Shown here: positions 1 to 13,346 of the stretch, in pieces
How the letters are laid out: each line of letters begins with the position of its first letter
Position numbering within the stretch: position 1 is the first letter of the stretch
NCBI GenBank assembly: GCA_023525715.1
Contig: CM042011.1
Span: forward strand, 3,640,066-3,704,065
Length of the DNA: 64,000 bases
Source of the DNA: Cichorium intybus
Taxonomy: Eukaryota > Streptophyta > Magnoliopsida > Asterales > Asteraceae
Direction: 5' to 3'
Made by a program: the position numbers and the translations under genes
The notes under the pieces: model-generated
The model's database searches: none
Told to the model about the DNA's origin: nothing
The model's input: the letters and a program-made list of their open reading frames with translations, nothing else

Positions 1-339
1 GAGTAGGGTTTACGAGCAACTAGAATTGGATCTCAAAATTTCACTTACCAAAAATAAATGCAATAATTTTCTTAAACAAAAAATAGCGGATATGGACGTC
101 TGTTCGTATCGGGAACACGTACCGTTTAAAGTAACAATTAAAAGCGACAGCTTGATGCCGAATCACCAAAATCCGACGGTTCAAAACGATTTATACTTTC
201 CGTTAGCCAAGAACACGAAAACACTTGATCATTACTCGTGCTTGGAGACCAAGGAACGGAAACGGAGCTAATTCCAGCACACTGGAGAGTTCATGCTCAC
301 GAATTTGAAAATTTTGCCTGAAATATGAACGATTTGTAA
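1..339. other. Upstream flank of the DCC gene
   Basis: No gene is recognised here. A short open frame at 26-271 (+) has no family resemblance and no splice context, so I do not call it. The stretch probably holds the promoter and 5' leader of the gene starting at about 340, but I could not pick out a convincing TATA box. Confidence 0.4.
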
Positions 340-1584
340 ATGTATGTGAAGATATCGATGATGATGACGTTAAGGAGCGGTATACCGGGAGTTAGTAGGT
401 TGATTTTTTCGCGTTTCGTCTCATCATCATCGTCAAAAATTGATGCGATGCGTTCTGGTGGTGTTGCCGGTGATTTAGCGGTGGATGATCTGCTTTTGGA
501 CGAGGTATCTGCTCCGGTTACCTCTGTGAAGTCTAATACAATACCTACGCTTCTACAACCGCGCGTTGTGATATATGATGGCGTTTGTCATCTCTGTCAT
601 CGAGGTTTCTTCTCGATTCCTTCCATGATTACGCTTTTCTTTGCGCATATTCTGTAGTTCAGCGATTGCAATTGTTTCACCTTGTTCGATCCGGAAAACT
701 TTGTGATTGAACTGATGGTGCATTTGATCAAGTAAGGCTCAACTTTAGGGACAATCGTTGATTAGAAATCGTAGTTGCAGTTTACTGAGCATAGCAATTT
801 TTGTTCCTCTAATTATGCTCTTAAAACCGGATAGGGTTTTCTTCTTATTTCAACATTTCGGTCCAGCAATTACACATGGACGCCTAAAATGATAGGTTCA
901 TTGTACTACGTTAAGTTCAGAATGACCTCCAAGAATAGTTAGGATTGACACTCGTAATCAATATTGGACAGGATCTCACACGCAAAGTTTACATCCATCC
1001 TCGTCACAATAAACCTATTATGATCTTTATCTTGTCTATGCAGGGGTGAAACTTGTAATTAACGCGGATAAAGATAGGAAAATCAAGTTCTGTTGCCTGC
1101 AATCCAAAGCTGCTGAACCATACATGAGAATATGTGGTGTTGATCGTGAGGATGTTTTTCGTCGGTTTTTGTTCATTGAAGGACCAGATGCATACCACCA
1201 AGGCTCCACTGGTTAGAACTCTTTTCTTTTCCTAATAACCTTTTTCTTCATTCATATGCTCGACCTATTCCACCATTAGGCTAAAGAGTAACACACTGAA
1301 CAAGGACGATTTTGTCTATGTGCAAGAATTGTGAGATTTGGGTTCATATTTTTTTTGCAGCTGCATTGAAGGTGCTTTCTTACTTGCCATTGCCATACTC
1401 GGCATTGAGCAGTCTCATGGTGGTTCCAACTCCTATAAGAGATGCTGCATATGACTATATTGCAAAGAGACGCTATAACTGGTTTGGTAAGGAAAAAAAT
1501 TGTTTAGTCTTGAAAGAGAAGGAATTGCTTGAACGGTTCATTGATAGAGACGAAATGGTTAACAAGAAATGGTCAGACGAGTAA
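340..1584 (+). CDS. DCC-family (DUF393) thiol-disulfide oxidoreductase-like protein, three exons
   Basis: Seen: exons 340-604, 1044-1211 and 1361-1584 join in phase at GT/AG borders (codon split 1/2 at both junctions), giving about 218 residues and ending in TAA at 1582-1584. The family signature DGVCHLCH lies at residues 80-87 across the end of exon 1, with the CxxC pair at about C83 and C86. Exon 2 carries the conserved stretch KIKFCCLQSKAAEP. Exon 3 carries LPLPYSALSS and a tail rich in charged residues. The first ~70 residues are Ser/Arg-rich with few acids, as in an organelle transit peptide. Known: this family has a thioredoxin-like fold, and the plant members are predicted chloroplast or mitochondrial redox proteins of poorly defined function. 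The start is uncertain: ATG at 340 gives the longest frame, but the ATG cluster at 358/361/364 would suit equally well. The overall pattern matches the single-domain Arabidopsis DCC proteins of similar length. No truncation or frameshift is seen. Confidence 0.88.
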
Positions 1585-3028
1585 TTCTCCATGTTTTATG
1601 TAAGCTCTCTCACCACATCTCATTTAGAAGCTTAGATTTAAGATTGTAAAATGATTAGTAAGGTTTTAAAGGGGTGTTGAAGTCCAAAATGGTTGTTCAA
1701 TTTCTATCAACTTTTTTTCTATGCCACTGGAGTCCCTAATTGGAATCAATGTCGCAGTTTGGGTTATTTGAATATGTTTAGTATATGAAACTTCTAACTG
1801 TTTTGTCATCATTTTGTGTCATATTACATCAACATTCTCTAAACCTCATATTACACTATCTATTTGGAATTAAGGCTTGACTTGAATGATTTCTCACATT
1901 CGAGAGGTGTGGGTCTCTCCTAAAAGACCCACTTAGTTGCATAAATTAGGAAAATAAAGAATTTATTCGTCTAAAAGACCCACTTAATTGTATAAATTAG
2001 GAAAATAAAGAAAATATGCTGTGGATAATATTCACATTTTACTTTATCAACTAATGAACAAATGGGATTTTATACTTATATACTAGTTATTTATAAAATT
2101 AAAAAAAAAATTAATGGTTTAATTCAACTCGACATATTTTGACCTGTACTGAAAATATGTCCTTGATGGTTAATCTATTTGCAGAATGATATTAATAAAC
2201 CTGAAATAATTCTTTTATCGATGTACCTAAGGGATTTCTTTTATATGTTGCTGTTGTTATGTTAAGATAATTTAAATATTGAATACTGAAAACTCCTTAT
2301 ACGTTTATTTGAGCCACACAAAGTATGCACACAAGATTATAACGATAGCAACCATCAAATTTATCAGATTCATGTGTCGAAAGATTATATGTATTTTAGT
2401 CTTCATACACTCTTCAAACATTTTGAAGACTAGGTAAACAGATTTTAAACGGGTTAAATTCAATTACATGGTCGTTCTTACTAAAGGGTCAAAAATGAAA
2501 TACCCTACACTAGTAGGTAAATACCTCACATGTTCTTTGAATTGCAAGAAGCAAAAATGAACTCTAAATAACATCACGAAAACAAATTTACATATAAGAT
2601 CAGTTTTCCTTGCTGGAAAATCTCGTGCATAAATCATTTCTAAAATCCTATTCAAATCGCGACAAAATTTACAACACAATACAATGCAATTGATTGTTTG
2701 TCCCATATGTAGTCAAGTTTAAGCTTTTTCTTACATACCACCAAGATCCTTCTTTTCAATTATGTGGGTCACCTGTTGGTTCCCTTCTTCCTTTTCACCA
2801 TCATTGGTTCTGATCACACACAATATTTAAATGTTAGATTATCATAACAAAGAGATTGACTGGGCAAGCTTTCTAGGGCTGCTATTGATGAGGGTGACAA
2901 GGGCATTTATGTCATTTACACAAATGAGAGATTGAGAGCGAGTCTCTATCACATGTTTTGCGTTGGGATAAAATTGCAACTTTTGTCCCATTGACATTAG
3001 TCTCAAAAATAGTACAAGATGGTGCCAC
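1585..3028. other. Intergenic region between convergent genes
   Basis: AT-rich sequence between the 3' ends of two convergent genes, so it should contain both 3' UTRs and terminators. Apart from the short duplication at 1920-2012 I see no gene. The open frames at 2464-2706 and 2842-3060 (-) show no family features. Confidence 0.5.
1920..2012. repeat. Two-copy direct repeat, 51-bp period
   Basis: A ~42-bp block starting CTAAAAGACCCACTTA occurs at 1920-1961 and again at 1971-2012 with only two base differences. It is a local tandem duplication downstream of the DCC gene, with no coding content. Confidence 0.8.
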
Positions 3029-5696
3029 TTACCAACTCCCACAAGGTTTCTTTTTGTCAACCTTTACATGAATATTGAACCATTTCTTCTTCTTTGTTCT
3101 TTCTCTTGACGATGCTTTTTGGTTGCCATCTTCTTTCGACTCCTTTGATCCACCCCCTCGGCTCTTATTTCTTCGTCGACTGCTACTACTACTACTACTC
3201 CGCTTCATTGGTGAAGCTGTTGTGTATGATGCGTGTATCTCATTTCGTTGCATAATAAGGTCATCAATCTATAAAAGTAGAGAGTAAAATTACTAACATA
3301 CCCTTATTTTATACATTAAAGGGTTGTTTTATTTTAAATCCTGTATGGATAAAGTGGCTAAATCAATGAGTACTGATGTCTGTCTTGATAAAGTGTTGTA
3401 TACATAAGGTTTTTTTTTCTAGATCGAATAAACCATCAGAACAAAGACTAAATGACCATTTTACCCTTCCATTCTATAAAACATTTTTTTACAATATTCA
3501 TCAATGTTATAACATGGGAGGAGTTGAGAGGAAAAAATAAGACATAGATAAAGTGTGGGTGTCATATAAGTCATTCTATCTATATTAAGTCAAAAAGAAA
3601 CATCCATGTATAGTTGTCCACATCACATGCTTAACCTATTAAGCTCATTAAGTAAAAAAAGACATCCCCTAAAATGTGATTATTTTCATTAGGGCATCTA
3701 TTGAACTTACCGCTTGCATTTCTTGAGCATATCTACCCGTCATCTCTGTGAATTGTGCAAGAACCTGTCGATGTACAAAATATTAAATACAAAAATAGAA
3801 ACAAGATTTATAAAATTAACCAACCTGTTTGTACTCTGATTCAAACTTAGAAAGCTCCAACCGTTTTGACAAAATCTGAGCTTCAACTGCTCTCAAACTC
3901 TCCTTTTCTTCCACAAAAGTCTCTGTGCACAAAACTTCTATTGTATAGCTCACACTTTTAAAGAAATTATCACCTACAAAGATACATATATTTGATTAAT
4001 AACCAAACATTATCAGTAAACCATGTAATTAGTCTTGCTAGTCATAAATCTAACCATAAACCGCAAATGTATGCATGCCGGCTTTTATTTCGTGTATTTC
4101 ACATGGCTGAAACCCATCAAGTTTTTTAAAGAAAGCAGCATCCGGATCCTTTACAGATCCCATCTAGACAAGTAATTAAAACGGGTTAATATTTTTAAAA
4201 ATATAAGCATGAATTTAATACTTTAATTATCATAATTGCATAACTCACTGAATTAGATGTTGAATCCAATCGGTAAACTGGGAAACCAAGAAAATACATT
4301 CCAGCTGATGTCACCTTCCCTGTTTTTGCACTATCTTCCTGTAGTGCAAGATTCAATCCGCCATTTTCTTCCTGATCAAAATACAAAAGCTGTACAAAAA
4401 TTCGAAACTTTTAGGTAAAGAAAATATATTAAAAATAAAAATTCAGATAAATAATAATTGTTACAAAACCTTAAACTTGCTCTTGTCTGCTGATTGAACC
4501 CGGCAAACTAATCCAGCTTGTGCTTGTTTCTCTGTTATTGTGACAGAATAAAAATGAGCACATTGCTTCTCAACCTGTAACAGAACAACCATAAATAAAA
4601 ATATTTCATTTTGCTTTTTAAACAATTATAATTTTAATATATATGAAAAAGAAAAGAAAGTGTAGTTTACCTTTCTAACAATAGGTTGCCCTAACTCGAT
4701 TGGCTCAGTAGTAACTGTACCATGTAGTGCCTCCTCTAACAAAGTGGCAGATACGGTAGTTTTAATTGGCACTCCAAGTTTGCTAAATTTTATAGAAAAC
4801 ATAATTTCAAGAAAGTTGCAAGCATAAAAATTAATAAACAGAATAAACAAAAAATAGTCAAAAAATACCTGAAAATTGCAGCAAACATGGTATTCACAGC
4901 ACCTAAACTCGAAAGATCTAGCTCCAAATCTTGGTTTTTACTATCAACGGCCTGCACCCCATGATTATTAATTTATTATGTCGGCATAAACTAAATAAAA
5001 CCCAATTTGGATTTTATTTGATGACGTATGAATGATTATGGAGAATTTGACCTCAAAACCAGCAGTGTCATATTGATGTCTTTTATCTGGATCGGATAAT
5101 ATGTTGTAGGAAAAGGTTATTTCGTTGAACATATCAGTTGCTTTGGGGTCATTGGCGTTCTTGTCAGGATGATACCTAGGATAATATCAACAACGAATTC
5201 ATTAGCATCACAACTCAAAAGACGAATGTAAATGATCCAGATTTGTTTTCAGATCAACTGTCGGAATTACATAAATAATTTTGGCTAGGGCAATGAAAAA
5301 AACTAGAAAACGAAACCAAATCGCTCATATACCTAATCCATGTTTAATGATTTATACGAATCACTGCTATAACGCCAAATACGAATCAACCTTGCGATTT
5401 CTTTTTAAGGTTTTATCAAGTCGTAAACGCATAATTTATTTGTATATCTAAAATAGCTAATTCAACAAAGACTACTTCGAATCACGTAAAGGGAAATAAA
5501 ATTTCAAAAGCAAGTCTGACAAATTTTGAAAAATTGAAAGGGACAGTGAGATAACGTACTTCAAAGCCAATTTACGATAAGCACTTTTGATTTCTTGATC
5601 TGTGGAGTTGCGAGAAACACCGAGAACATCGTAGGGGTCTCTCAGTGACGGTTTTTCTGAATCATTCTTCTCCGATTTCGACTTATGAGCCGGCAT
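3029..5696 (-). CDS. ARG1/DnaJ15-type J-domain protein, ten exons
   Basis: Seen: ten exons on the minus strand join in phase at canonical borders: 5560-5696, 5052-5175, 4869-4951, 4671-4782, 4470-4574, 4249-4389, 4055-4163, 3825-3973, 3711-3764 and 3029-3268. Total 1254 nt, 417 residues plus stop. The J domain spans about residues 20-86 with helix II EIKSAYRKLALKY and the HPD triad at 48-50. A central conserved region follows (SKFGVPIKT, CAHFYSVTIT, YFLGFPVYRLD), then a predicted coiled coil in exons 8-10 (about residues 290-350) and a Ser/Lys-rich basic tail ending near KKKPCGSW. Known: this architecture and the extended similarity beyond the J domain are those of the plant ARG1/ARL group, which act in early gravity signalling and are associated with membranes and cytoskeleton. 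J proteins stimulate Hsp70 ATPase through HPD. I infer an ARG1 or ARL orthologue without choosing which. The start at 5696 is chosen because it gives the usual MPxHxSK N-terminus. No defect seen. Confidence 0.92.
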
Positions 5697-7985
5697 TTTC
5701 AATAATTTTGAACTATTGAAAACTCGGCGCTTAGGAAAACCTAAAAACGTGTACCAAAACACGAAGGTTTTAAATTTGAAATCTGAAAATTGAACTTGGA
5801 GATGTGATCAAATTCTTGTAACTTTTTGAACGTGAGATTCTTGTTGTGACGGAGAAGCAGAAGAAACTATGAACAGTTGGAACAACGAAAAACCCTTGCG
5901 TTGTAGAGAATCGCAGCTCCGTTCGGTTTGGTGGCTGCCTCCCTCACTGGAGGAGAAAAGAGTGTTGTTGATAAAAGTTTTGTCACTGTATGAAATGTTG
6001 CAAATAGCCCCTTGTGGTTTTTGGATTCTTACAAATTAGTCCTTGTGTATTTTTAAATACGTAATCAGAGATCGGTACCCAAATGTTTTTGAAATATCAA
6101 ATATGCACATGAATAATTGGTCGTGATACTTGTCTGTAGTAAGTCAAATATCCACACAAATTATTTTCTACTGAATAAATTGTTTGAAAATAAGTAAATA
6201 ATTATTTTGTCCTTTTCACACTCCATCAAACAATTCTCACTACAACAATCAACTTTAACAACTATAACATCGGATATCATGTTCATAATATTTATAACCG
6301 AACAAACACAAACACCAATTCACATATCAACATACTAAAACAAAACAAACACAAACAATTTCCACATGCATACATACATACATACATTCATGCGTATGTG
6401 AAAAGGGGATGTGTGACATGATGAATATTTAAAAAATACAAGAATTATTTATAAAAGCATATAAGCAAAGATGAAGATTAAAGAATTAAAATTAAGAGAA
6501 GAAAACCATAGAAACAAAACAAAAGTCACAAGGAGCTACTAGGAACAAAACAAATTAGAGGAAATAGAATAAAGGCACCCAAATTGCAATAAACAATGAT
6601 AGGGCTGTTGCTATGTGTGTAATTAGGGTTTGATATTGATCAAGCAATATACTATAAATTCCATTACTACAAAAGAAAAAAGATATGTTGATAAAATAAA
6701 GATACTTTACCTAAAATGAAATAAGTCAGGAACTCGGAAATATATTCTTATTGTTTGCTAAGGAGAGAGATATTTTGTACTTGTTAAAATCGTAAGAAGA
6801 TACAAATTAGTATATTATTTCTGCGATCTAAATCCAAGACAAATCATGTAAACAGTTGACTTGATGCACCGGTTAGATATCATTTTCCTATGGGTAAGAA
6901 ATAGAATTCTTTGGATAGCTAAGGGGTTGAAGTAACAAAGCGAATAAAATAAAAAAACAAACAATAAAACATAATTATTCGTATTAATGTATTATATAAA
7001 ATAAAGAGCATGGCCATGATATCATATCATTATTCAATCGAGTGTCCCATTATCATAAAATATGCCATAATAACATTGTCTCACTTGATAATTACTAATT
7101 TCCGTGAATATAATATCAAAATGAGAAAAAAAAAATTTAATTCGATTGATCATCTCTCAACAAATTAAAAAAATTAATTTAATAATCTAAATAATCATAA
7201 ATATTGCATATGACATCTACAAGTTTCACGGTTTGAGCATTTTATTATTTTGAAAATAAATGTGTTAGTTTGATTTAAAGAGATAAAACGTCTGTCATTT
7301 ACGTATAACATCTGTAGAAAAAAAGATAGACTAAATATCTACAGTATACAAGAAAAAAACCGTTTGCCTTTTAAAGTCTGTAAACTACTAAATTTAATTG
7401 AAATTTAAGTAAAGTAGTTTTTTTAAAAAACAATACAACATTGAAATTTAAATAAACAAAAATTTAATTCACATGACTATATTTCTATCAACTACAATAC
7501 TATAGAATATATACCATTTGATTACTTAGCAAACTTGTATAAACCAAAATAACATTGATATACAAGTCAAGATTGTCGATATTAATCCATGTTTTAAGGC
7601 AAATGAATTAATATAACGAAAATGATCATTTTCTTATCAAATGATCAATTTTTAAATGATTATTATATAATGATAATTAATCTTATAATACTAGATTTTG
7701 CAAAATTGTTATTCCGGAGTTTTCACTAATTTGTTAAAAGCCATAGCTACTACTATTACTATAGTGGTTATAATCAGATAATTGTACTTCGCCAACTTCT
7801 CTAAAAACATGCAAAGAAAGACATTGCAATCTCCTAAAGAACCCTCCTGTTGATGTAGTGCCTCAACCAAATCAAAAGTCATAATGACCTTCCGTCACAG
7901 TACGCTGACTTTTTTCCAGGAGTGGATGTCATCTGGAATTGGTCCGATTTCATTTTAGAGTTTCTAAAATCTCCATTTATGTTTT
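5697..7985. other. Upstream region of the DnaJ gene and AT-rich intergenic DNA
   Basis: The first ~300 bases should hold the promoter and 5' UTR of the minus-strand J-domain gene. Beyond about 6000 the sequence is strongly AT-rich and without coding features. A short (CATA)n run with a flanking palindromic ACATGCAT/ATGCGTATGT pattern lies near 6365-6400. I see no transposon termini that I can pair. Confidence 0.45.
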
Positions 7986-7989
7986 ATCA

Positions 7990-10500
7990 TCTCAAAACTA
8001 GTCAAATCATTCAAACACGACATCTTTTTTGAATCCCATCTTTCTTATCAACTCCATGCTTTTTTTCATATTCTTCCTTCCTTTCTTAGTTTCTTCCTCA
8101 TAAATTTTTATTGCAAACTCTTTATCAGTCATTACTTGATCAATGTTTTGTTCAATAGCAATTATTTTTCTTTTCTTAGCCAACTTTTGCTTTTTCTCGG
8201 CTTTAGAAAATTCTTTGAAAATCCACCTGATAGATCAATAGAATTACGTTTGTTGTTGTTATTATTGATGAAATGATAAGTATATTAAAAAAGGTATGTC
8301 AAGAATCTAGTAGAAGGAGTAAAAGTCAATATTTGAACAGTTTATGAAATCATTGAAGGTAGAGACATTAAAACAGTTGTTACATCAGTAAACACAGATG
8401 TGGAAATCAATGTAGTTGTAGGAATATATGAAGTTAGATACAAAGTAGGAAATGATGGAGAAATGCCGGTTGATCTTGGTCCTAGAGGACTTAGAAATTG
8501 AGGCCTTGGGAATTGAATTGCCATTTCTCCCTTTATTGTAAGGGAACCCTCGTAACACTTTTGGGAAATCAATGACCAAGCTTCGTAAAGGATTCAAGCA
8601 CAAGTGTAAGAGGGGAAATTAATTGCTAACCCTCTGAAAAACAACATTCTAAGCTAATTAAAGTTGTTCAACTTGTCTTTGAGTTTAACCTCTGGATAAA
8701 AAAAACATAAGTGTAAGGTTCTAAAAACCAAACATACCTTCGATAAAAGCAGTTTAAAGTGTAAACTCCCTTATTTAGATTTAGATAGGGAATAATTCAA
8801 GCCTTGTTGATCATACTCCCTCTATTGCTTTACATCAACTAAAGCTTTTAAAAACAAGTATGCATTGAATGATTTTCACACAAACGTTTCATAAAAGCTT
8901 CCACCAATTTCTTCATCTCTCAAAATCATAATTCCTTCAAGTTTTTCATATGAGTAGAGAATGCCAGAGTTATCATTGCATTGGTAGAATAAAACTCAAA
9001 ATAACATAATCAATATGCTTCTATTACTCAGAAAGCTTCGAAAATAACTAAGAAATCAACTTTTCATGATCAAAAGCTTTAAAATATGAAGTAACAACAT
9101 AATCAATAGACTTAAGAAGCACATCAATATTTCAGTTTAACTTCTTGAAGTCCCCTGGACATAAACTCATTATCATCAAGTCCTTCTATCCTATTAGAAT
9201 CAACATGAAACTCACCACTGCTGGTCATTACAAAATCTTCTCCGGTTGCATCCAGATAAATCAAATTCAATCCAACACCTTCGAAAAAGATTATCACCTT
9301 AGGTTTATCCATATATTCATCAATAAAAGCCCCTCGATATATTATAAGTAAAATCTGGAAATGACATTGAAGTAGGAATATCCATTGAAACATCTCCTGG
9401 AGTGTAACGGGCAAGATTTGAATCTGAAGGAAGTGTAACACTAACTAATAGATTGTCCATGGGATGAGATAAATTTTTGAGATTCAGAAGTAGGTTTGGA
9501 TGAAGTAACAACTGGTATAGAAGATATGAGAACTTCTAAAGTAATCAGAGCTTCGAAAGTTACATGTACTTCGGAAGATGGAATTGACGAACAAACCAAA
9601 ATGTATTTTGTAGTGGTAGCTTTAATAACAATAACTTCTGATGCTTCAGAAAAGATAACCTCTGTAGCATTAGAAATAATAGGCTCTTCAGATGTAGAAG
9701 TAGTGACAATATCACTCACCACTAGTGTTTCTACAAGGGTAGTTTCTAGAGTAGTTTCAACAACTGGATCTTCAATAAAAGTTTCCTCTTCAACAGATTT
9801 GGAAACCTTCGCTTCTTTTCCAAATTTTCCCCTTCTTTGTTTCTTAGAACCCTCAGCCTTATCATTCTTCTTAACCGGCGTTTTGCATTTTTGAATAACT
9901 GCTTTATAACCCTCGAATATGCTCCTTTAGAACCTTGCCTTATAAGGTACAAAATGATCAAAGAAGTACTCTAATCTTGTAAAATTTTCTAGTAGCAGGA
10001 ATCTCCCTGGAGCATAACTTCACGAATTTGTCCAACAAACAGAAATACAATTGATCGGGTAGCTTTGAAGGAATCACAATCTAATGGAAAACGACATTCG
10101 ATTCATTGGTTGGATCGATTTGAATGTTATAATGATCATAAGCATAAGAAACAATTAATGCCCAAAAATGATGAGAAGAAATATTTGTTGATCATTTTGA
10201 ACGAGGAACACTATTTATAAACTCATTCTTGATTCTTGAAAAGAAATCAACATTCACTCTAATATATAAACCATAGAGAATGTTCAGAATCTCATTGTTG
10301 GTTGAATCCATACTGATGGTTCTACTTGTTAAACCCCTTAAAATGAATCCAAATAACAAACTATATTGAGACGATAAATAATTCTTCTTGAACTTTGAGA
10401 CTCTAGTCATCTACGGGTTGTGATCATCTGATTGAAGACACCGATAAGATCCTGAAGAGATGGGGTAACATATTCTTCGTGAGTAGGAAAACCTAAAAAC
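7990..10500 (-). pseudogene. Decayed TE-associated ORF (Asteraceae-type repeat protein remnant)
   Basis: On the minus strand a series of open stretches in shifting frames reads as one broken protein from about 10500 down to 7990. An N-terminal part includes FGFILRGLTSRT and a downstream NEFINSVPRSKN-type segment (about 10410-10140). A Ser/Thr/Glu-rich low-complexity middle lies at about 9960-9440. A segment with LVSVTLPSDSNLARYTPG follows (about 9440-9330), and a Lys/Glu-rich helical tail (about 8226-7990). From memory, proteins of this shape (conserved head, variable Pro/Ser/Thr/Lys middle, coiled tail) are abundant in Asteraceae genomes next to LTR elements, and no enzymatic domain is known to me. 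Multiple stops and frameshifts make it a pseudogene. It could instead be fragments of more than one insertion. Confidence 0.4.
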
Positions 10501-10706
10501 TTGATGAAATTTGTTTTGGTAATCGTAAAATTTTTGCCACTTTCAGCGCCAAATGCCACGATATATTCTTTGTGTTGAACAACTACCGTGGAAAATGCAA
10601 GTGAAAGAACCTAAGAGGAATTTCACGAGCATTTGTCAATGCCCTGTTCAGGTTTGAATTGTTTAGAAATTCAACAATAATTTGTAGCTGTTTAGGGTAT
10701 TTGGAA

Positions 10707-11662
10707 GGATAAAGTGTATACAAGTCATTAAGTTTACACAAAATCTCTATTTTGACATTATGTTTATTTTTTGGCAATTAAGTCACTAAGTTCTCTAATT
10801 TGTTGCAAATTTTGACCATTTCACCGGTCAACACGGTTGCCAACTAACGTAATTTGGCAACATGTCAATCTTTAATGATGTGACGCTGACATGACGCCGA
10901 CATAACCATAGTTTCTATGAAAACTGAAAAGTAAGATTTAAAACAATAATTATAAGTGAAAAAGGACTTTATTTAGTTTTTTTAAGGATACAAATACAGT
11001 GTTTTGAAACTAGAATGATATACGGTGATTATATATACTATATACTGATAATTATATAAAGAAATTCAAAACATGCTTTTAAAATTGATTTGAAAGTAAG
11101 ATGATATGCGTTGATTGCATATATACTATCTACTGATAATTATGTTAAAAGTGTGAAATATTTGTTTAATTGCAGTGGTAATTATGACTTATATACGGTG
11201 AATTTGTTAATTGAGTTATTATTTGTCTTCGTAGTCAAATAAGTAAAAATAAAAGAAATATTTACTTAAAATAGAAAAGATCATCATGTCACACTACTAG
11301 AAACTGGAGTATCAGAGACGGAAAATTCCTTCGGAAATCCGTCGCTAAAGGCCAATAGCAACGGATCAGCGACGGAAAAAGTCCGCCTATCCCTTGCAAA
11401 TCCTTCGCTGATTAGCTATGGATTTATTCTGTCGCTGATTTCGTCACTGATACCTCAATTTCTAGTAGTGTTACGTCAGTATCACGTCATCAAATGCTGA
11501 CACATCACCATGTCACATCAGTTGGCAACCGGGTTGACCGGTCAAATGAGCAAAATTGCAACAATTTAGAAAACTTAGTGAATTAATTGCAAAAAAAAAA
11601 AAAAAACACAATATCAAAATCAAGATTTTATGTAAACCTAATGACTTTTTTGCTATTTATCC
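10707..11662. mobile_element. Non-autonomous Mutator-like element with long TIRs (956 bp)
   Basis: Seen: an inverted repeat pair starts GGATAAA at 10707 and ends TTTATCC at 11662. Arms of roughly 200 bp include the conserved core ACCGGTCAACnCGGTTGCCA (left) and its complement (right). Flanks are TATTTGGAA (10698-10706) and TATTTGGAT (11663-11671), a 9-bp duplication with one mismatch. Known: 8-10 bp duplications and long TIRs are typical of MULEs. No transposase frame lies inside. The core of the TIR is shared with the element at 15201-17105, so they are one family. It carries a nested MITE at 11292-11470. Confidence 0.78.
11292..11470. mobile_element. CACTA-type MITE nested in the MULE
   Basis: Seen: 179 bp bounded by CACTACTAGAAA and its complement TTTCTAGTAGTG. 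The TIR similarity extends inward about 30 bp and the inner part is GC-richer than its surroundings (repeats of a GCGACGGA-like word). Flanking triplets are TCA and TTA, a plausible 3-bp target duplication with one change. No coding capacity. The terminal CACTA motif assigns it to the CACTA/En-Spm superfamily. Confidence 0.8.
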
Positions 11663-12976
11663 TATTTGGATTGTTAAAAAGAATCACCAAACAGTTGCTA
11701 GATTGAGTAGCAAGAGTTGGTGCAAAGGAAATAGAGATTTCAACAAAGGAAATGTGTTCTCTTAAATTAGTAGCCATGATTGAACAATTGAGTATATACT
11801 CGATATTTTAAAGAGAATTTTGAAAGTTTGGGGAAATAGAAACTACAATGGGTAAGTTGAATCGACTTTACATAAATGGAAAGAAGAAACTTCCCATCTT
11901 TTTTTAAATACACATATCATCAACCGTTTGATGTAATGATTCGATGCCTCCACCGAAAAAAATAACATTTCCACACAAACTTTGAAAACTACAATATACA
12001 TTTGAAAAAACATAAGACAATGTTGAAAATATTCGAATGTATAAAGTAAAAATACGCCAAAAGTAAATCTTTTTGGATTTCTATTTTTGAGATAAGAAAA
12101 TAACAAATGAAAATAAAAGAACAATAACAAAAATATTTTTGAGATTTTATATTTGTTAAAAAGTAAATGCCAAAACAAAAGAAAATATTTATGGAATTTT
12201 CAGTGTTCTAAAAAATAATAAAAACAAAATATTTTTGGATTTTTGATTTCCGACTAAAAAGTAAATACTAAAATAAAAATATCTTTGGAATTTTATATTT
12301 TTCAAAAGAAAATAATCTAGAACAAAATCATAATCTTGTTGTGAAACTTCTTGGAATATGATTTGATACTAGGAAACATTTAATAGACCTATTGAATTAC
12401 CTTAAAAAGAAAATTTAAGGTCGAATTTGGTCAATTAACTTTTTGATTTGTGCATATTTGGTCACTTAACTTTGTTTAAGTTGTAAAATGTCACCTAACT
12501 TTCTTATTTTGTCCCGAAATGGTCACTATGACCTGTTATAGCCAGTCACAGTGACTATTTCGTAAATAAATAAAAAGTTAAGTGAGCTATTATAACTTAA
12601 ATAGAGTTAAGTGACCAAATGAGCACAAACTAAAAAGTTAAGTGACCAAATAAGAATATTAACCCCAAAACAAATTGATTTTTTGAAACGTTGGATTTAT
12701 GGAATTTGTGTTAATTGTATATGTTACTCCGATAATATAATTATTTATAAGTGAAAAAAAAATGTGTTTGAGTCGTGTTAAGTTAGAATCATAGAAATCG
12801 TCCCTACGTTTTACTATGATAATTCATTTTTATAAATGAACAAAAAAGAATTATGTTATAAAGAAGAATGATCGGTTGATCGTTTCTGGTTTGGTATTTT
12901 TTAAAGGTATTGGTAAAAAAACCCCCTCATAATGAAAATATGATGTCCCATCAATTAAGGTTTCTTTTTATATTAG

Positions 12977-13130
<154 letters not shown>

Positions 13131-13227
13131 CGTGTTATTTGGTCGATTAAATCGGGTTTCAGTTTAAGTCAGTTTTTTTAAAATTTCCAAATTAATCGTA
13201 ACCAAACCGAATAAGATTCGGTTAAAT

Positions 13228-13346
13228 CGGTTTCGGTTTATTCAATTTGGTTAATCGGTTTAGGTTTATTCGGTTTGGTTACTCGGTTTCGGTTTATTCG
13301 GTTTGGTTAATCGGTTTCGGTTTATTCGATTTGGTTAATTGGTTTC

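Noticed and set aside
26..271. 81-codon open frame upstream of the DCC gene
   Set aside because: No family features, no splice context, probable leader or chance ORF.
9496..9894. 132-codon plus-strand Thr/Ser-rich ORF
   Set aside because: Antisense of a low-complexity Ser/Thr/Glu-rich stretch in the decayed minus-strand ORF; no independent support.
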